From: an uncultured Gilliamella sp.
Lineage (GTDB): Bacteria > Pseudomonadota > Gammaproteobacteria > Enterobacterales > Orbaceae
Reading direction: 5' to 3'
NCBI GenBank assembly: GCA_946482005.1
Contig: CAMLPV010000001.1
Coordinates: 124,001-188,000 of the forward strand
Length of the DNA stretch: 64,000 nucleotides
In this document: one piece after another, positions 30,785 through 40,367 of the stretch
How positions within the stretch are numbered: the first letter of the stretch is position 1
Layout of the letters: each line of letters begins with the position of its first letter
Notes under the pieces: generated by a model
The model's input: only the letters and a program-made list of their open reading frames with translations
What the model was told of the DNA's origin: nothing
Database searches by the model: none
Program-made: the position numbers and the translations under genes

Positions 30785-31435
30785 ATGTGTGCTCTGATGC
30801 TAAATAAATCATATTTTATTGAGACTTTTAAAAAATTGGCTGCAATGGCTGAAGAAAATCGTGACCACTTAAGTAAATTGGACTCAGATATTGGCGATGG
30901 TGATCATGGAATCAATTTGACCATCGGTTTTCGTGAAGTTGAAAAACAGTTACCTCAACTCTCTGAATCAGTAACTGATATAGCCGAATTAATGAAAAAA
31001 GTAGGTATGATTCTCTTAAGTAAAGTTGGAGGAGCATCAGGGCCACTATATGGCAGTTTTTTCATGAAAATGGCGACGCATATAATTGGAAAACAAGAAG
31101 TGACATTTAAAGAATTTTGTCAAATGTACCAAGATGGTGTTGAAGCTGTTCAAATGAGAGGAAAAGCTGAATTAAATGATAAAACGATGCTCGATGCTTT
31201 AATTCCTGGTCTTGCAGTATTAAAAGATTATCAAGAAGGTGATGATCCTATAAATACTTTAGAAAATTGTGTAAATGAAATGAAGTTAGGTTCAGATAAA
31301 ACTATTCCGCTAATGGCCAAAAAAGGTCGAGCGTTACGCTTAGGTGAACGTGCAGTTGGTCATCGAGATCCCGGCTCTGAATCGGCTTGGATGATTATGA
31401 ATGTATTTTTACAACAACTCAAAACGATATCCTAA
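30785..31435 (+). CDS. dhaL: Dihydroxyacetone kinase ADP-binding subunit DhaL
   Basis: LSKLDSDIGDGDHGINLTIGF, GGASGPLYGSFF, GERAVGHRDPGSESAWM. Confidence 0.95.
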   Translation: MCALMLNKSYFIETFKKLAAMAEENRDHLSKLDSDIGDGDHGINLTIGFREVEKQLPQLSESVTDIAELMKKVGMILLSKVGGASGPLYGSFFMKMATHIIGKQEVTFKEFCQMYQDGVEAVQMRGKAELNDKTMLDALIPGLAVLKDYQEGDDPINTLENCVNEMKLGSDKTIPLMAKKGRALRLGERAVGHRDPGSESAWMIMNVFLQQLKTIS

Positions 31436-31505
31436 TCAATGGTTTAGCTATTGATTGCAATTAACGAGTTTTAAATAATATTTAGTAGATACTGGAAGGT
31501 TGAAT

Positions 31506-32285
31506 ATGAAAAAAATCTATATTGGTACAAGTTGGAAGATGAATAAAACTTTAGCTGAGGCGTTACTTTTTTGTGAACAACTTAAAACCTTTTATCCGGA
31601 AAATCTGAAAAGTCATATTCAACCATTTGTTATTCCTCCATTTACTTGTGTTCGGGATGTCACCGATTATATCAATAATCACCAGATTAACTGTTTAACT
31701 GGCGTGCAAAATATGCATTTTGCCCAATCGGGGCCTTTCACTGGTGAAATTTCAGCCAATATGGTTGCTGATACTGGTGCCACCATAGTTGAAATGGGGC
31801 ATTCCGAACGACGAGAATATTTTGCCGAGACAGATAGCTTTGTGAATAAAAAAGTTCATGCTGCATTAAACTACAATTTAACCCCATTAATTTGCATAGG
31901 TGATAGTGCCCAAGAAAAATCTTGGGGTGTATCAGTCGAAACGGTGGTTAAACAAATGAAGATTGCTTTATTTGGCATTGATAAAAATCAGGTGACTAAG
32001 GTAATTATTGCTTATGAACCAATATGGGCAATAGGTGAACAAGGAGTACCTGCGACCCCGGATGAAGCAGAATATATCCATACTAAATTACGTTCTGCAC
32101 TGATTGAACTTTATGATATCGATACCGCTAATCAAGTAATTTTACTCTATGGTGGTAGTGTAAATCTCGAAAATTCTCCATTATTTATTAGCCAACCGAA
32201 CATTGATGGATTATTTATTGGACGTAGTGCATGGCAAGCTAAAGATTTTTGTACTATATTATCTGCTATTAATCAGCAAAGTTAA
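31506..32285 (+). CDS. tpiA: Triosephosphate isomerase
   Basis: GTSWKMNKTLAEA, VEMGHSERREYFAET, IAYEPIWAIGEQGVPATPDEAEYIH. Confidence 0.95.
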   Translation: MKKIYIGTSWKMNKTLAEALLFCEQLKTFYPENLKSHIQPFVIPPFTCVRDVTDYINNHQINCLTGVQNMHFAQSGPFTGEISANMVADTGATIVEMGHSERREYFAETDSFVNKKVHAALNYNLTPLICIGDSAQEKSWGVSVETVVKQMKIALFGIDKNQVTKVIIAYEPIWAIGEQGVPATPDEAEYIHTKLRSALIELYDIDTANQVILLYGGSVNLENSPLFISQPNIDGLFIGRSAWQAKDFCTILSAINQQS

Positions 32286-32304
32286 GATAATAAAGGCAAG
32301 CCTA

Positions 32305-33288
32305 ATGGATATATTTGAAGATAAACAAGAGTCAGAGCTACTTACGGAAATTGCCGTTGCTTACTATGAATATGAACAAACTCAAGAAGAGATTGCTCAG
32401 CGATTTGGTATCTCCCGTATTAAAGTAGGTCGCTTGCTGAAAAAAGCGCGAGCGGAAGGCATTGTTGAAATTAATGTCAAATATCATCCGGTATTTAGTT
32501 CGCGTATTGAACAGCAATTTGTTAATAATTTTGGGATTAAAAGGGCGCTGATAGCTTTAGATCACCAAGATGAAGATGAGCAACGACGACAAGTTGCGGC
32601 ACTTGTTTCTAACTATCTATCCAGTACCTTAAAGAATGGCATGACGATTGCTGTTGGCCAAGGGCGTAATGTTGCCGCTATTGCTAGCCATGTAGGCGTT
32701 TTTCCTGAAAAACAGTGTAAATTTATTTGTGGTATTGGTGGTACCCAGCGAGTTGGCGAGATTATTGACGCCGATCATATTAGCCGTAGTTTAGCAAGAA
32801 AATTCAGTGCCAGTAGTGAAACTTTATATGCGCCAGCTTATGTTGAAAATCGTGAACTCAAACGTGCGTTTATGCAGAATCGAGTAATTAAAGATACCAT
32901 AGAACGTGCAAGTAAAGCTGACATCGCCTTAGTGGGTATTGGTGATATGAATGAAAACTGTTACATGGTGCAATTAGGATGGTTTACGCCACAAGAAGTG
33001 ACTTATGCAACATTAAATCAAGGTGTTGTCGGTGATATTGCCGGTTATGGCTTCTTTGATATTAATGGCAATCCCGTTGATACCAACATGAACGATCGGG
33101 TAATTGGTTTAAGTATTGATGAGTTACGTAATATCCCTTGTGTGATTGCTATAGCATCAGAAAACACTAAAGCGACGGCAATTTTAGGTGCACTTCGTTC
33201 AGGGGTGATTGATATCATTGCAACCAGTGCTTCAAATGCTAGAACGGTACTAAGTTTACAACAAAGTAAAATGCCTACAACAAAGTAA
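32305..33288 (+). CDS. SorC/DeoR-type sugar-binding transcriptional regulator
   Basis: YEYEQTQEEIAQRFGISRIKVGRLLKKARAEGIVEINV; ORF track start 32203 overlaps tpiA, ATG 32305 preferred. Confidence 0.9.
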   Translation: MDIFEDKQESELLTEIAVAYYEYEQTQEEIAQRFGISRIKVGRLLKKARAEGIVEINVKYHPVFSSRIEQQFVNNFGIKRALIALDHQDEDEQRRQVAALVSNYLSSTLKNGMTIAVGQGRNVAAIASHVGVFPEKQCKFICGIGGTQRVGEIIDADHISRSLARKFSASSETLYAPAYVENRELKRAFMQNRVIKDTIERASKADIALVGIGDMNENCYMVQLGWFTPQEVTYATLNQGVVGDIAGYGFFDINGNPVDTNMNDRVIGLSIDELRNIPCVIAIASENTKATAILGALRSGVIDIIATSASNARTVLSLQQSKMPTTK

Positions 33289-33303
33289 AATTCAATTTGG
33301 ATT

Positions 33304-33342
33304 AAACGCTATTTGTCACCAAGCGACAAATAGCGTTTTAAT
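33304..33342. terminator. Bidirectional terminator between SorC gene and pssA
   Basis: ACGCTATTTGTC-ACCAAGC-GACAAATAGCGTTTT. Confidence 0.85.
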
Positions 33343-33352
33343 TAATTTGAGA

Positions 33353-34708
33353 TTATAGTAAGCGTTTAATAATTCGATCTACTCGAATTCGGCTTAAACG
33401 TTTAATTAATTTATGTACATGTTTTGGATAGAATTGGCTAGCTTGAATTTGTTGGAAATGGGTGACTAAGGTCGTTTTTTCACGGATTGTGGCAAGTTCT
33501 TGCTTAATCTGTTTTTGCAATTCATGTTTTGGATCGTGGATTAATAGTGCATTTTCCAGATCTAAACGCCAAGCTCGAGGATTAAGGTTATTACCAGTAA
33601 TCATCATCCATTCATCATCGACCCAAATCCCTTTTAAGTGATAGGTTTGATCCCCATCTTTCCATAATCGAATGATTAACTGTTCTTTATCTATATAACT
33701 TTGTAGCCGTTCCACAAAACGTCTTAAGTTTATTTCATACAAATAAGGTAATCCACCCGAGATATTAAAAGGTTGATCTTCTGGAATATAAAAGTCGTTG
33801 GCAACTTTATCACCAATGATGATTTCCACTTGTTTGCCTTTTCTTAGAAGGCGAATAATATCGCGGACTAATATGTTTGGTAAGTTAAAATAGGGGGTAC
33901 AAAAAGTGATTTTTTGTTCAGTAATATTGATTAGATGATGAATAATCTTATTGAGTTGATTATTGCGACCAAGGCCAACTAGTGGTGAGATGGATAGGGT
34001 ATCATTATTAGTATCGCCTACATATTGGTACTTGGCATCGGTAAGATGTTGGCGTAATGCTTTAATTGCCGCTTTGATTTGTTTCCGGGTTTTATGTTCA
34101 TTAACATCTAAGTGTTGCACACCCTCAAGTGGTAGGAAGTTGTCATTTACATAATTAACCATAGTGTCAGATAAGGCTTTATTGGTGATAAAGTGATATC
34201 TGTCATAACGATATTTATCAAATTTATGTAAATAGACGTTGTTTATACTGGCACCACTATAAATTACGGTATCATCAATAATTAAGCCTTTTAAATGTAG
34301 TACCCCGAGTACTTCTCGGCGATTAATCGGTACACCATAAGTTGGGATATCGATATTTGGATATTGTTGTTTTAAATCATAGTAGTAACGAGCATTGGTT
34401 TGAGTTTTATCTTCACCAATTCTTCCCCGTTGGGCTCGATGCCAATCAACAAAAATCTTGATATCTAAATTAGGGCGTTCAGCTTTGGCTTGGTAAAGAG
34501 CGTCAAGAACTTCGCGACCGGCTTCATCTTTTTCTAAATAAAGTGCAACAATATAGATACGCTGTTGGGCTTTTTTGATATGTTCAAGCAAAGCAATTCT
34601 ATAGGAATTTGGATCGTAGATAATTTGATATTGTTCAGCTTTTTGCTGAATTTTAGCTAACTCATCAAGATGTTTTTGATGATTATATTTTATAAAAGGT
34701 ATTCGCAT
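33353..34708 (-). CDS. pssA: CDP-diacylglycerol-serine O-phosphatidyltransferase
   Basis: 451 aa phospholipase D-family; HLKGLIIDDTVIYSGASINNVYLHKFDKYRYDRYHFI, HLKGIWVDDEWMMITGNNLNPRAWRLDLENALL. Confidence 0.95.
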   Translation of the reverse strand: MRIPFIKYNHQKHLDELAKIQQKAEQYQIIYDPNSYRIALLEHIKKAQQRIYIVALYLEKDEAGREVLDALYQAKAERPNLDIKIFVDWHRAQRGRIGEDKTQTNARYYYDLKQQYPNIDIPTYGVPINRREVLGVLHLKGLIIDDTVIYSGASINNVYLHKFDKYRYDRYHFITNKALSDTMVNYVNDNFLPLEGVQHLDVNEHKTRKQIKAAIKALRQHLTDAKYQYVGDTNNDTLSISPLVGLGRNNQLNKIIHHLINITEQKITFCTPYFNLPNILVRDIIRLLRKGKQVEIIIGDKVANDFYIPEDQPFNISGGLPYLYEINLRRFVERLQSYIDKEQLIIRLWKDGDQTYHLKGIWVDDEWMMITGNNLNPRAWRLDLENALLIHDPKHELQKQIKQELATIREKTTLVTHFQQIQASQFYPKHVHKLIKRLSRIRVDRIIKRLL

Positions 34709-34860
34709 GATCTAAATATCATTAAATCTGACACAAAGTGTAGAATATCACAAATTATGTCAGAAAATAACACTCCTGTTTTTCATAGTTTAACCTATGG
34801 TTAAATTAATTTTTTGTTCAAATTGTTTTTTAATGCAAATTAATATTATTAACGTTAAAT

Positions 34861-35913
34861 TTAAGCTTGTTCATTAACCCAAGTTTGAATGATTTTGTAA
34901 CTTAATGCTAATACCACAGGACCGATAAATAATCCCATAATACCAAAAGCCAGAATGCCACCAATTACGCCAAATAGAATAAGCAGAAAAGGAAGATCGG
35001 CACCTTTTTTAATTAAATAGGCTCGCATTACGCTATCTAATGTTGTTAATATAATGGCAACTACAATTAATACAATACCTGATACCACGTGACCATCCCA
35101 AAATTGCCAAAAAATACAGCCAAGCATAACAATAACTGGCCCAATTTGTGCAACGCAGCAGATAAATAAAACTAATGTTAATATGCCAGGAAATGGCATT
35201 TTAGTAATTAAAAAACTTAAACCACCAATTAAAGCTAAGGTAATAGCCGTGACAACAACGCCTAATGCGACTGCACGTATCGATTGGCCAGCTAAGGTAA
35301 CGGTAGTTGTTCCATATTGTTTGGATAAACGATTAGCAAAAACATAAACATATTTGGTAATGCTCTCTCCTCTAAGGAACAGTAATAAACTAAATATAAT
35401 CATCACGCCAGCATGAAATATAAAAACGCCAATATTAGTCACTTGTTCTAAAAGCCAACCAATCATTATGCCAATATAGGGTTGAATATCGGACATCAAT
35501 TGCGTGCCATCCGTTTTGATAAGTTCAAGCCATTTTTGGTGAAGTTCTTCGCCAAACATCGGTATACTCATTAACCAGTCGAAAGTAGGTAATTCCCGAT
35601 GAGAAAGCGTTCTAACCCATTCAATTAAATAATGTCCATTCTGAGCAACACTGCTAATGATGAGAATAAAAGGAATAACACAGACAAATGCCAATAGTAA
35701 AGCCATGACTAAAAGAGATAACCAACGTTTATTAAAAAGTTTTTGTTGGATTTTTATCATCAATGGCCAAGTTGCAATAACCACCATTACCGCCCAAAAA
35801 AAGCCAAATAAGAATACTTCGATCACCCGATAAGTTACAACAATAAGTAAACCTATTAATAATAAGTTTAAAATAAGTTTCAGCAAGTCATCAGTTTTTT
35901 TTTCCGCTGGCAT
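34861..35913 (-). CDS. ydiK: AI-2E family transporter YdiK-like
   Basis: Multi-TM AI-2E family pattern; GVIGGILAFGIMGLFIGPVVLALSYKI. Confidence 0.88.
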   Translation of the reverse strand: MPAEKKTDDLLKLILNLLLIGLLIVVTYRVIEVFLFGFFWAVMVVIATWPLMIKIQQKLFNKRWLSLLVMALLLAFVCVIPFILIISSVAQNGHYLIEWVRTLSHRELPTFDWLMSIPMFGEELHQKWLELIKTDGTQLMSDIQPYIGIMIGWLLEQVTNIGVFIFHAGVMIIFSLLLFLRGESITKYVYVFANRLSKQYGTTTVTLAGQSIRAVALGVVVTAITLALIGGLSFLITKMPFPGILTLVLFICCVAQIGPVIVMLGCIFWQFWDGHVVSGIVLIVVAIILTTLDSVMRAYLIKKGADLPFLLILFGVIGGILAFGIMGLFIGPVVLALSYKIIQTWVNEQA

Positions 35914-36014
35914 TTTTACCTCATATTCTTTAATCTAGATAGTGTTATTATACGCATTATGTTTTAAAAAGAATATGATGTTGTATAAAATAGACAATTT
36001 ATTGGAGGTATAAA

Positions 36015-36509
36015 ATGAAAAAATTAATGTTATTAGTTTTAATGGGTATGGTACTATCGGCTTGTACAAGTGGGCAAAAGGTTCAACAAACTGAGCAAAA
36101 GTTAAATGAAATAGCACCTTATCCCGATGCTAAAGCAGACGCTACTCGTTATGTAATTCATCTACCAAGCTTAAAAGATGAAGCTAACGCTAAAGTAGAA
36201 ATACTAATTGGTAAAGAGATGAATGTGGATTGTAATACCCGTAGTTTAGGTGGAACTGTTAAAGAACAAGAGCTTAAAGGTTGGGGTTACTCATACTATG
36301 TTGTTGAAGAAGCTAAAGGTAGCATCTCTACTATGATGGCTTGCCCTGAAGGTACTAATGAGAATAAATTTGTTACAATCAATCATAATTTAGGTTTATT
36401 AAATTACAACAGCCGTTTGCCATTAGTATTCTATGTTCCAAAAGATGTGACGGTTAAATATCGTATATGGCAACCGGAAGCAAAAATTTTGCAAGCTAAC
36501 GCCGAATAA
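36015..36509 (+). CDS. eco: Ecotin-family serine protease inhibitor with lipoprotein-type signal peptide
   Basis: EIAPYPDAKADATRYVIHLP, NVDCNTRSLGG, GWGYSYYVVEE, STMMACPEGTNENKFVTI match ecotin; lipobox VLSAC. Confidence 0.92.
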   Translation: MKKLMLLVLMGMVLSACTSGQKVQQTEQKLNEIAPYPDAKADATRYVIHLPSLKDEANAKVEILIGKEMNVDCNTRSLGGTVKEQELKGWGYSYYVVEEAKGSISTMMACPEGTNENKFVTINHNLGLLNYNSRLPLVFYVPKDVTVKYRIWQPEAKILQANAE

Positions 36510-36822
36510 AAAAAGTAAATTAATTGTTAATAGCTCGCTAATAAAGGGTTGATTGATTAAAATCTAGTCACTCAATCCTTAATCTTAGAATATTTGATTT
36601 TTTAAGTAGACATCTGGAAAAAAAAAGGTATTTTATCCCACGTAATGCAAGGTTAGCTCTACTTGTTCATTAATTATATTAATGACTTGTGATTGCCTGA
36701 TTACCTCGATTTCGCCATATTATTAAATTCAATAATAATGGTAAAATTTGGGGGTCCGTTGTATTTAACAATGGGCTTGTGTCTAACATGTAATATCCCT
36801 AACTAGAGGAGAAGTGGTGAGC

Positions 36823-37932
36823 ATGTTTACTCAACGTAAAACAATTCTTTCAATCATCGCTGGTGTATCACTAGCACTATCTCAATCTGCTATAGCAAAA
36901 GACCGTGTCGTGCATTTTTATAATTGGGCAGGTCAAATTGGTAATAGTACAATCTCTGATTTTGAAAAATCAACTGGTATTAAACTGGTTTATGATGTGT
37001 ATGATTCCAATGAAGCGCTTGAAGGTAAACTAATGGCCGGTCATTCAGGTTTCGATGTGGTTTCGCCTTCAGACAGTTTTTTAGCTAGACAGATCAAAGC
37101 TGATATCTATCTACCATTAGATAAAAGTAAATTACCTAATTGGAACAACCTCGATCCTAATTTAATGAAGTTAATGGCTAACCATGACCCTGATAATAAG
37201 TATGCAATTCCATATGTATGGATGACTACAGGTATTGGTTATAACATTGATAAAGTTAAAGAACGTCTTGGTGAAAATGCCCCAGTTGATAGTTGGGATT
37301 TAGTTTTTAAACCTGAAAATATGGAAAAACTCAAAGATTGTGGTGTGGCATTCTTAGATGCGCCAACTGAAATCTTTGCTAGTGCGCTTAAATATTTAGG
37401 TAAAGATCCAAACAGCACTGATGCTAAAGATTATACAGAAGCTGCTTATGGAGTGTTGGCAAACGTCAGACCAAATATTCGTTATTTCCATTCATCTCAA
37501 TATATTACTGACTTAGCAAATGGTGATATTTGTGTGATTTTAGGTTGGGCAGGCGATATTTTACAAGCTCGCGACAGAGCTAACGAAGCGAATAACGGTG
37601 TTCATATTAATTACAACATCCCGAAAGAAGGTGCACTGGTTTTCTTTGATACCCTTGCAATTCCAAAAGATGCAGCTAATCCTGATGAAGCACATGAGTT
37701 TTTAAACTTTATTTTGAAACCAGAAATTGCAGCTCAGGTGACTAATGATGTTAACTTTGCTAGCCCAAATAAAGTTGCAAACGATAAGTTTGTAAAACCT
37801 GAAGTGAGAAATGATCCAGCGGTTTATCCAAAACCAGAAGTGATGGAAAATTTATTCACTTTAACGGTAAAAGAACCTAAACTTGAACGTGTGATTACTC
37901 GCACATGGACAAAACTGAAAACGGGTAAATAA
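36823..37932 (+). CDS. potF: Putrescine/spermidine ABC transporter substrate-binding protein
   Basis: VVHFYNWAGQIGNSTISDFEKSTGIKLVYDVYDSNEALEGKLMAGHSGFDVVSPS. Confidence 0.94.
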   Translation: MFTQRKTILSIIAGVSLALSQSAIAKDRVVHFYNWAGQIGNSTISDFEKSTGIKLVYDVYDSNEALEGKLMAGHSGFDVVSPSDSFLARQIKADIYLPLDKSKLPNWNNLDPNLMKLMANHDPDNKYAIPYVWMTTGIGYNIDKVKERLGENAPVDSWDLVFKPENMEKLKDCGVAFLDAPTEIFASALKYLGKDPNSTDAKDYTEAAYGVLANVRPNIRYFHSSQYITDLANGDICVILGWAGDILQARDRANEANNGVHINYNIPKEGALVFFDTLAIPKDAANPDEAHEFLNFILKPEIAAQVTNDVNFASPNKVANDKFVKPEVRNDPAVYPKPEVMENLFTLTVKEPKLERVITRTWTKLKTGK

Positions 37933-38033
37933 CCGTTTGAAAACGTCAACTAATTGACTTATATATTCTAGACGGGGAGATTTAAAATCTTTCCGTCTTG
38001 TTTTTTTTGGCTTGTTGTTATGAGGAAAAAAGC

Positions 38034-39170
38034 GTGAACGATAAAACAACAATTCAGGTACAGCCTAAAAAAAAGATGATAACTCCATTATTGGAGATCA
38101 AAAATTTAACTAAAGTTTTTAATGATGATTATTATGCCGTTGATGATGTCAATTTAACCATTTATACCGGAGAGATTTTTGCCTTATTAGGCGCTTCTGG
38201 TAGTGGTAAATCAACATTATTGCGGATGCTTGCCGGTTTTGAACAGCCGACTTCCGGACAAATTATTTTAGATGGGAAAGATTTATCACAAGTACCACCT
38301 TATAATCGTCCGATTAACATGATGTTTCAATCGTATGCTCTTTTTCCTCACATGACGGTTGAGCAAAATATTGCCTTTGGTTTAAAACAAGATAAAATAG
38401 ATAAAAGTGAAATTAAACATCGAGTTGAAGAGATGTTGGCACTTGTTCATATGGAACAGTTTGGCAAACGTAAACCTCATCAACTTTCAGGTGGTCAAAG
38501 ACAACGTGTTGCTTTAGCCAGAAGCTTAGCGAAAAGACCAAAATTACTACTGTTAGATGAACCAATGGGGGCATTGGACAAACAACTTCGTGATCGTATG
38601 CAACTTGAAGTGGTCAGCATCTTAGAACAAGTAGGCGCAACCTGCGTAATGGTTACCCATGATCAAGAAGAAGCTATGACTATGGCAGGCCGTATTGCGA
38701 TTATGAATAAAGGCCAGTTTGTGCAGATAGGTGAGCCTGAAGAGATCTATGAACATCCAAATAGCCGTTATAGTGCCGAGTTTATTGGTTCTGTAAATGT
38801 TTTTGACGGTATTTTACAAGAGACCTTAGAAGATGGATTAATTATCAGTTGTCCGATGATTAAACACCCATTAAAAGTCGATTACGATTCACCGGCGGTT
38901 GAAGGTGTACCTATTCAAGTCGCATTACGACCGGAAAAAATTAAACTTTGTGATGAAATTCCAGCCGATGGTTACAACGTTGCCACGGGTGAAGTAGTTG
39001 AAATTGCTTATTTAGGTGATCTGTCGATTTACCATGTAAAATTACAAAGTGGACAGATTATTATTGCTCAACTACAAAACGAACACCGTTATCGTAAAGG
39101 GATGCCAACTTGGGGTGATATTGTCAACTTAAGTTGGGAAATTGATAGCTGTGTTGTGCTGACCGAATAA
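38034..39170 (+). CDS. potG: Putrescine ABC transporter ATPase
   Basis: Walker A GASGSGKST, signature LSGGQRQRVALARSLAKRPKLLLLDEP; GTG start at 38034. Confidence 0.94.
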   Translation: MNDKTTIQVQPKKKMITPLLEIKNLTKVFNDDYYAVDDVNLTIYTGEIFALLGASGSGKSTLLRMLAGFEQPTSGQIILDGKDLSQVPPYNRPINMMFQSYALFPHMTVEQNIAFGLKQDKIDKSEIKHRVEEMLALVHMEQFGKRKPHQLSGGQRQRVALARSLAKRPKLLLLDEPMGALDKQLRDRMQLEVVSILEQVGATCVMVTHDQEEAMTMAGRIAIMNKGQFVQIGEPEEIYEHPNSRYSAEFIGSVNVFDGILQETLEDGLIISCPMIKHPLKVDYDSPAVEGVPIQVALRPEKIKLCDEIPADGYNVATGEVVEIAYLGDLSIYHVKLQSGQIIIAQLQNEHRYRKGMPTWGDIVNLSWEIDSCVVLTE

Positions 39171-39185
39171 ACACAAGAGGATAAA

Positions 39186-40367
39186 TTGATGCGATCCATT
39201 TTATGGGGTTTGTTGTTAAATGCCTTAGTGTTACTTGGTGTTTATTTACGTTTTGTAACCATCAATGCATTTGACAATCTGTTTTTAGATGCGTTATTTA
39301 CGTCAATGGTATTGAGTTTATTAGTATCATGTGTTGGCGCATATTTGGCACATTATAAACCATCTAAATTTGCTTATCGGTTGATTATAGCCGGCAGTAT
39401 TTTATATATACCTGCTGGATTAGGTTTAGTGGCGATCTATTATGCTTATCACAAGATGCGACTACAACGTGATGATTCTGATTTGATGACACTCTACGGT
39501 CGTCTATTAGTAATAGCTATTCCATATTGTTGGATGTTGTTGCTATTTTTATTACCGTTTTTGATTGTATTTCGAATCAGTTTTTCCGAAGTGGCGATAG
39601 CCGTACCACCTTATACTGAACTACTAAGTTATGAAGATGGCCTAGTCAATATTGTATTAAACTTTGGTAATTATTTTAATTTACTCGAAGATACTATTTA
39701 TCTAGACTCTTATTTACAATCATTAAAAGTTGCAGCAATTTCCACATTGCTATGTATTTTGATCGGTTACCCTTTGGCTTGGGCTATTTCGCAATGTAAA
39801 CCGTCAACCAGAAATATTTTATTGCTATTAATTATTTTGCCATCATGGACTTCGTTTCTAATTCGGGTTTATGCTTGGATTGGGATTTTAAATCCTAATG
39901 GGCTATTAAATAATTTCTTAATGTGGTTAGGGGTTATAGATCAGCCATTAATCATAATGAAAACCTATCTGGCGGTTTATATCGGTATAGTCTATTCTTA
40001 TTTACCATTTGTGGTATTACCAATTTATACCTCATTAAGTAAAGTAGACACAACACTGATTGAAGCTGCGTTAGATCTTGGTTGTAAACCAATTAAAACC
40101 TTCTTCAAGATTATTGTACCGTTAACCAAAAATGGCGTTATTGCTGGAGGTATGTTGGTATTCATTCCTGCGGTAGGTGAATATGTTATCCCAGAATTAT
40201 TAGGTCCATCCGATGGTCTAATGATTGGTACACAGCTATGGACTGAATTCTTCAATAATCACGATTGGCCAGCCGCGTCAGCAGTGGCAACAGTGATGTT
40301 ATTGATATTAATTGTACCTATTTACTACTTTAATAAGTTCCAGAACCGACAAATGGGAGGTAAATAA
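39186..40367 (+). CDS. potH: Putrescine ABC transporter permease, N-terminally extended
   Basis: C-terminal permease core with EAALDLGCKPIKTFFKIIVPL; about 75 extra N-terminal residues. Confidence 0.9.
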   Translation: MMRSILWGLLLNALVLLGVYLRFVTINAFDNLFLDALFTSMVLSLLVSCVGAYLAHYKPSKFAYRLIIAGSILYIPAGLGLVAIYYAYHKMRLQRDDSDLMTLYGRLLVIAIPYCWMLLLFLLPFLIVFRISFSEVAIAVPPYTELLSYEDGLVNIVLNFGNYFNLLEDTIYLDSYLQSLKVAAISTLLCILIGYPLAWAISQCKPSTRNILLLLIILPSWTSFLIRVYAWIGILNPNGLLNNFLMWLGVIDQPLIIMKTYLAVYIGIVYSYLPFVVLPIYTSLSKVDTTLIEAALDLGCKPIKTFFKIIVPLTKNGVIAGGMLVFIPAVGEYVIPELLGPSDGLMIGTQLWTEFFNNHDWPAASAVATVMLLILIVPIYYFNKFQNRQMGGK

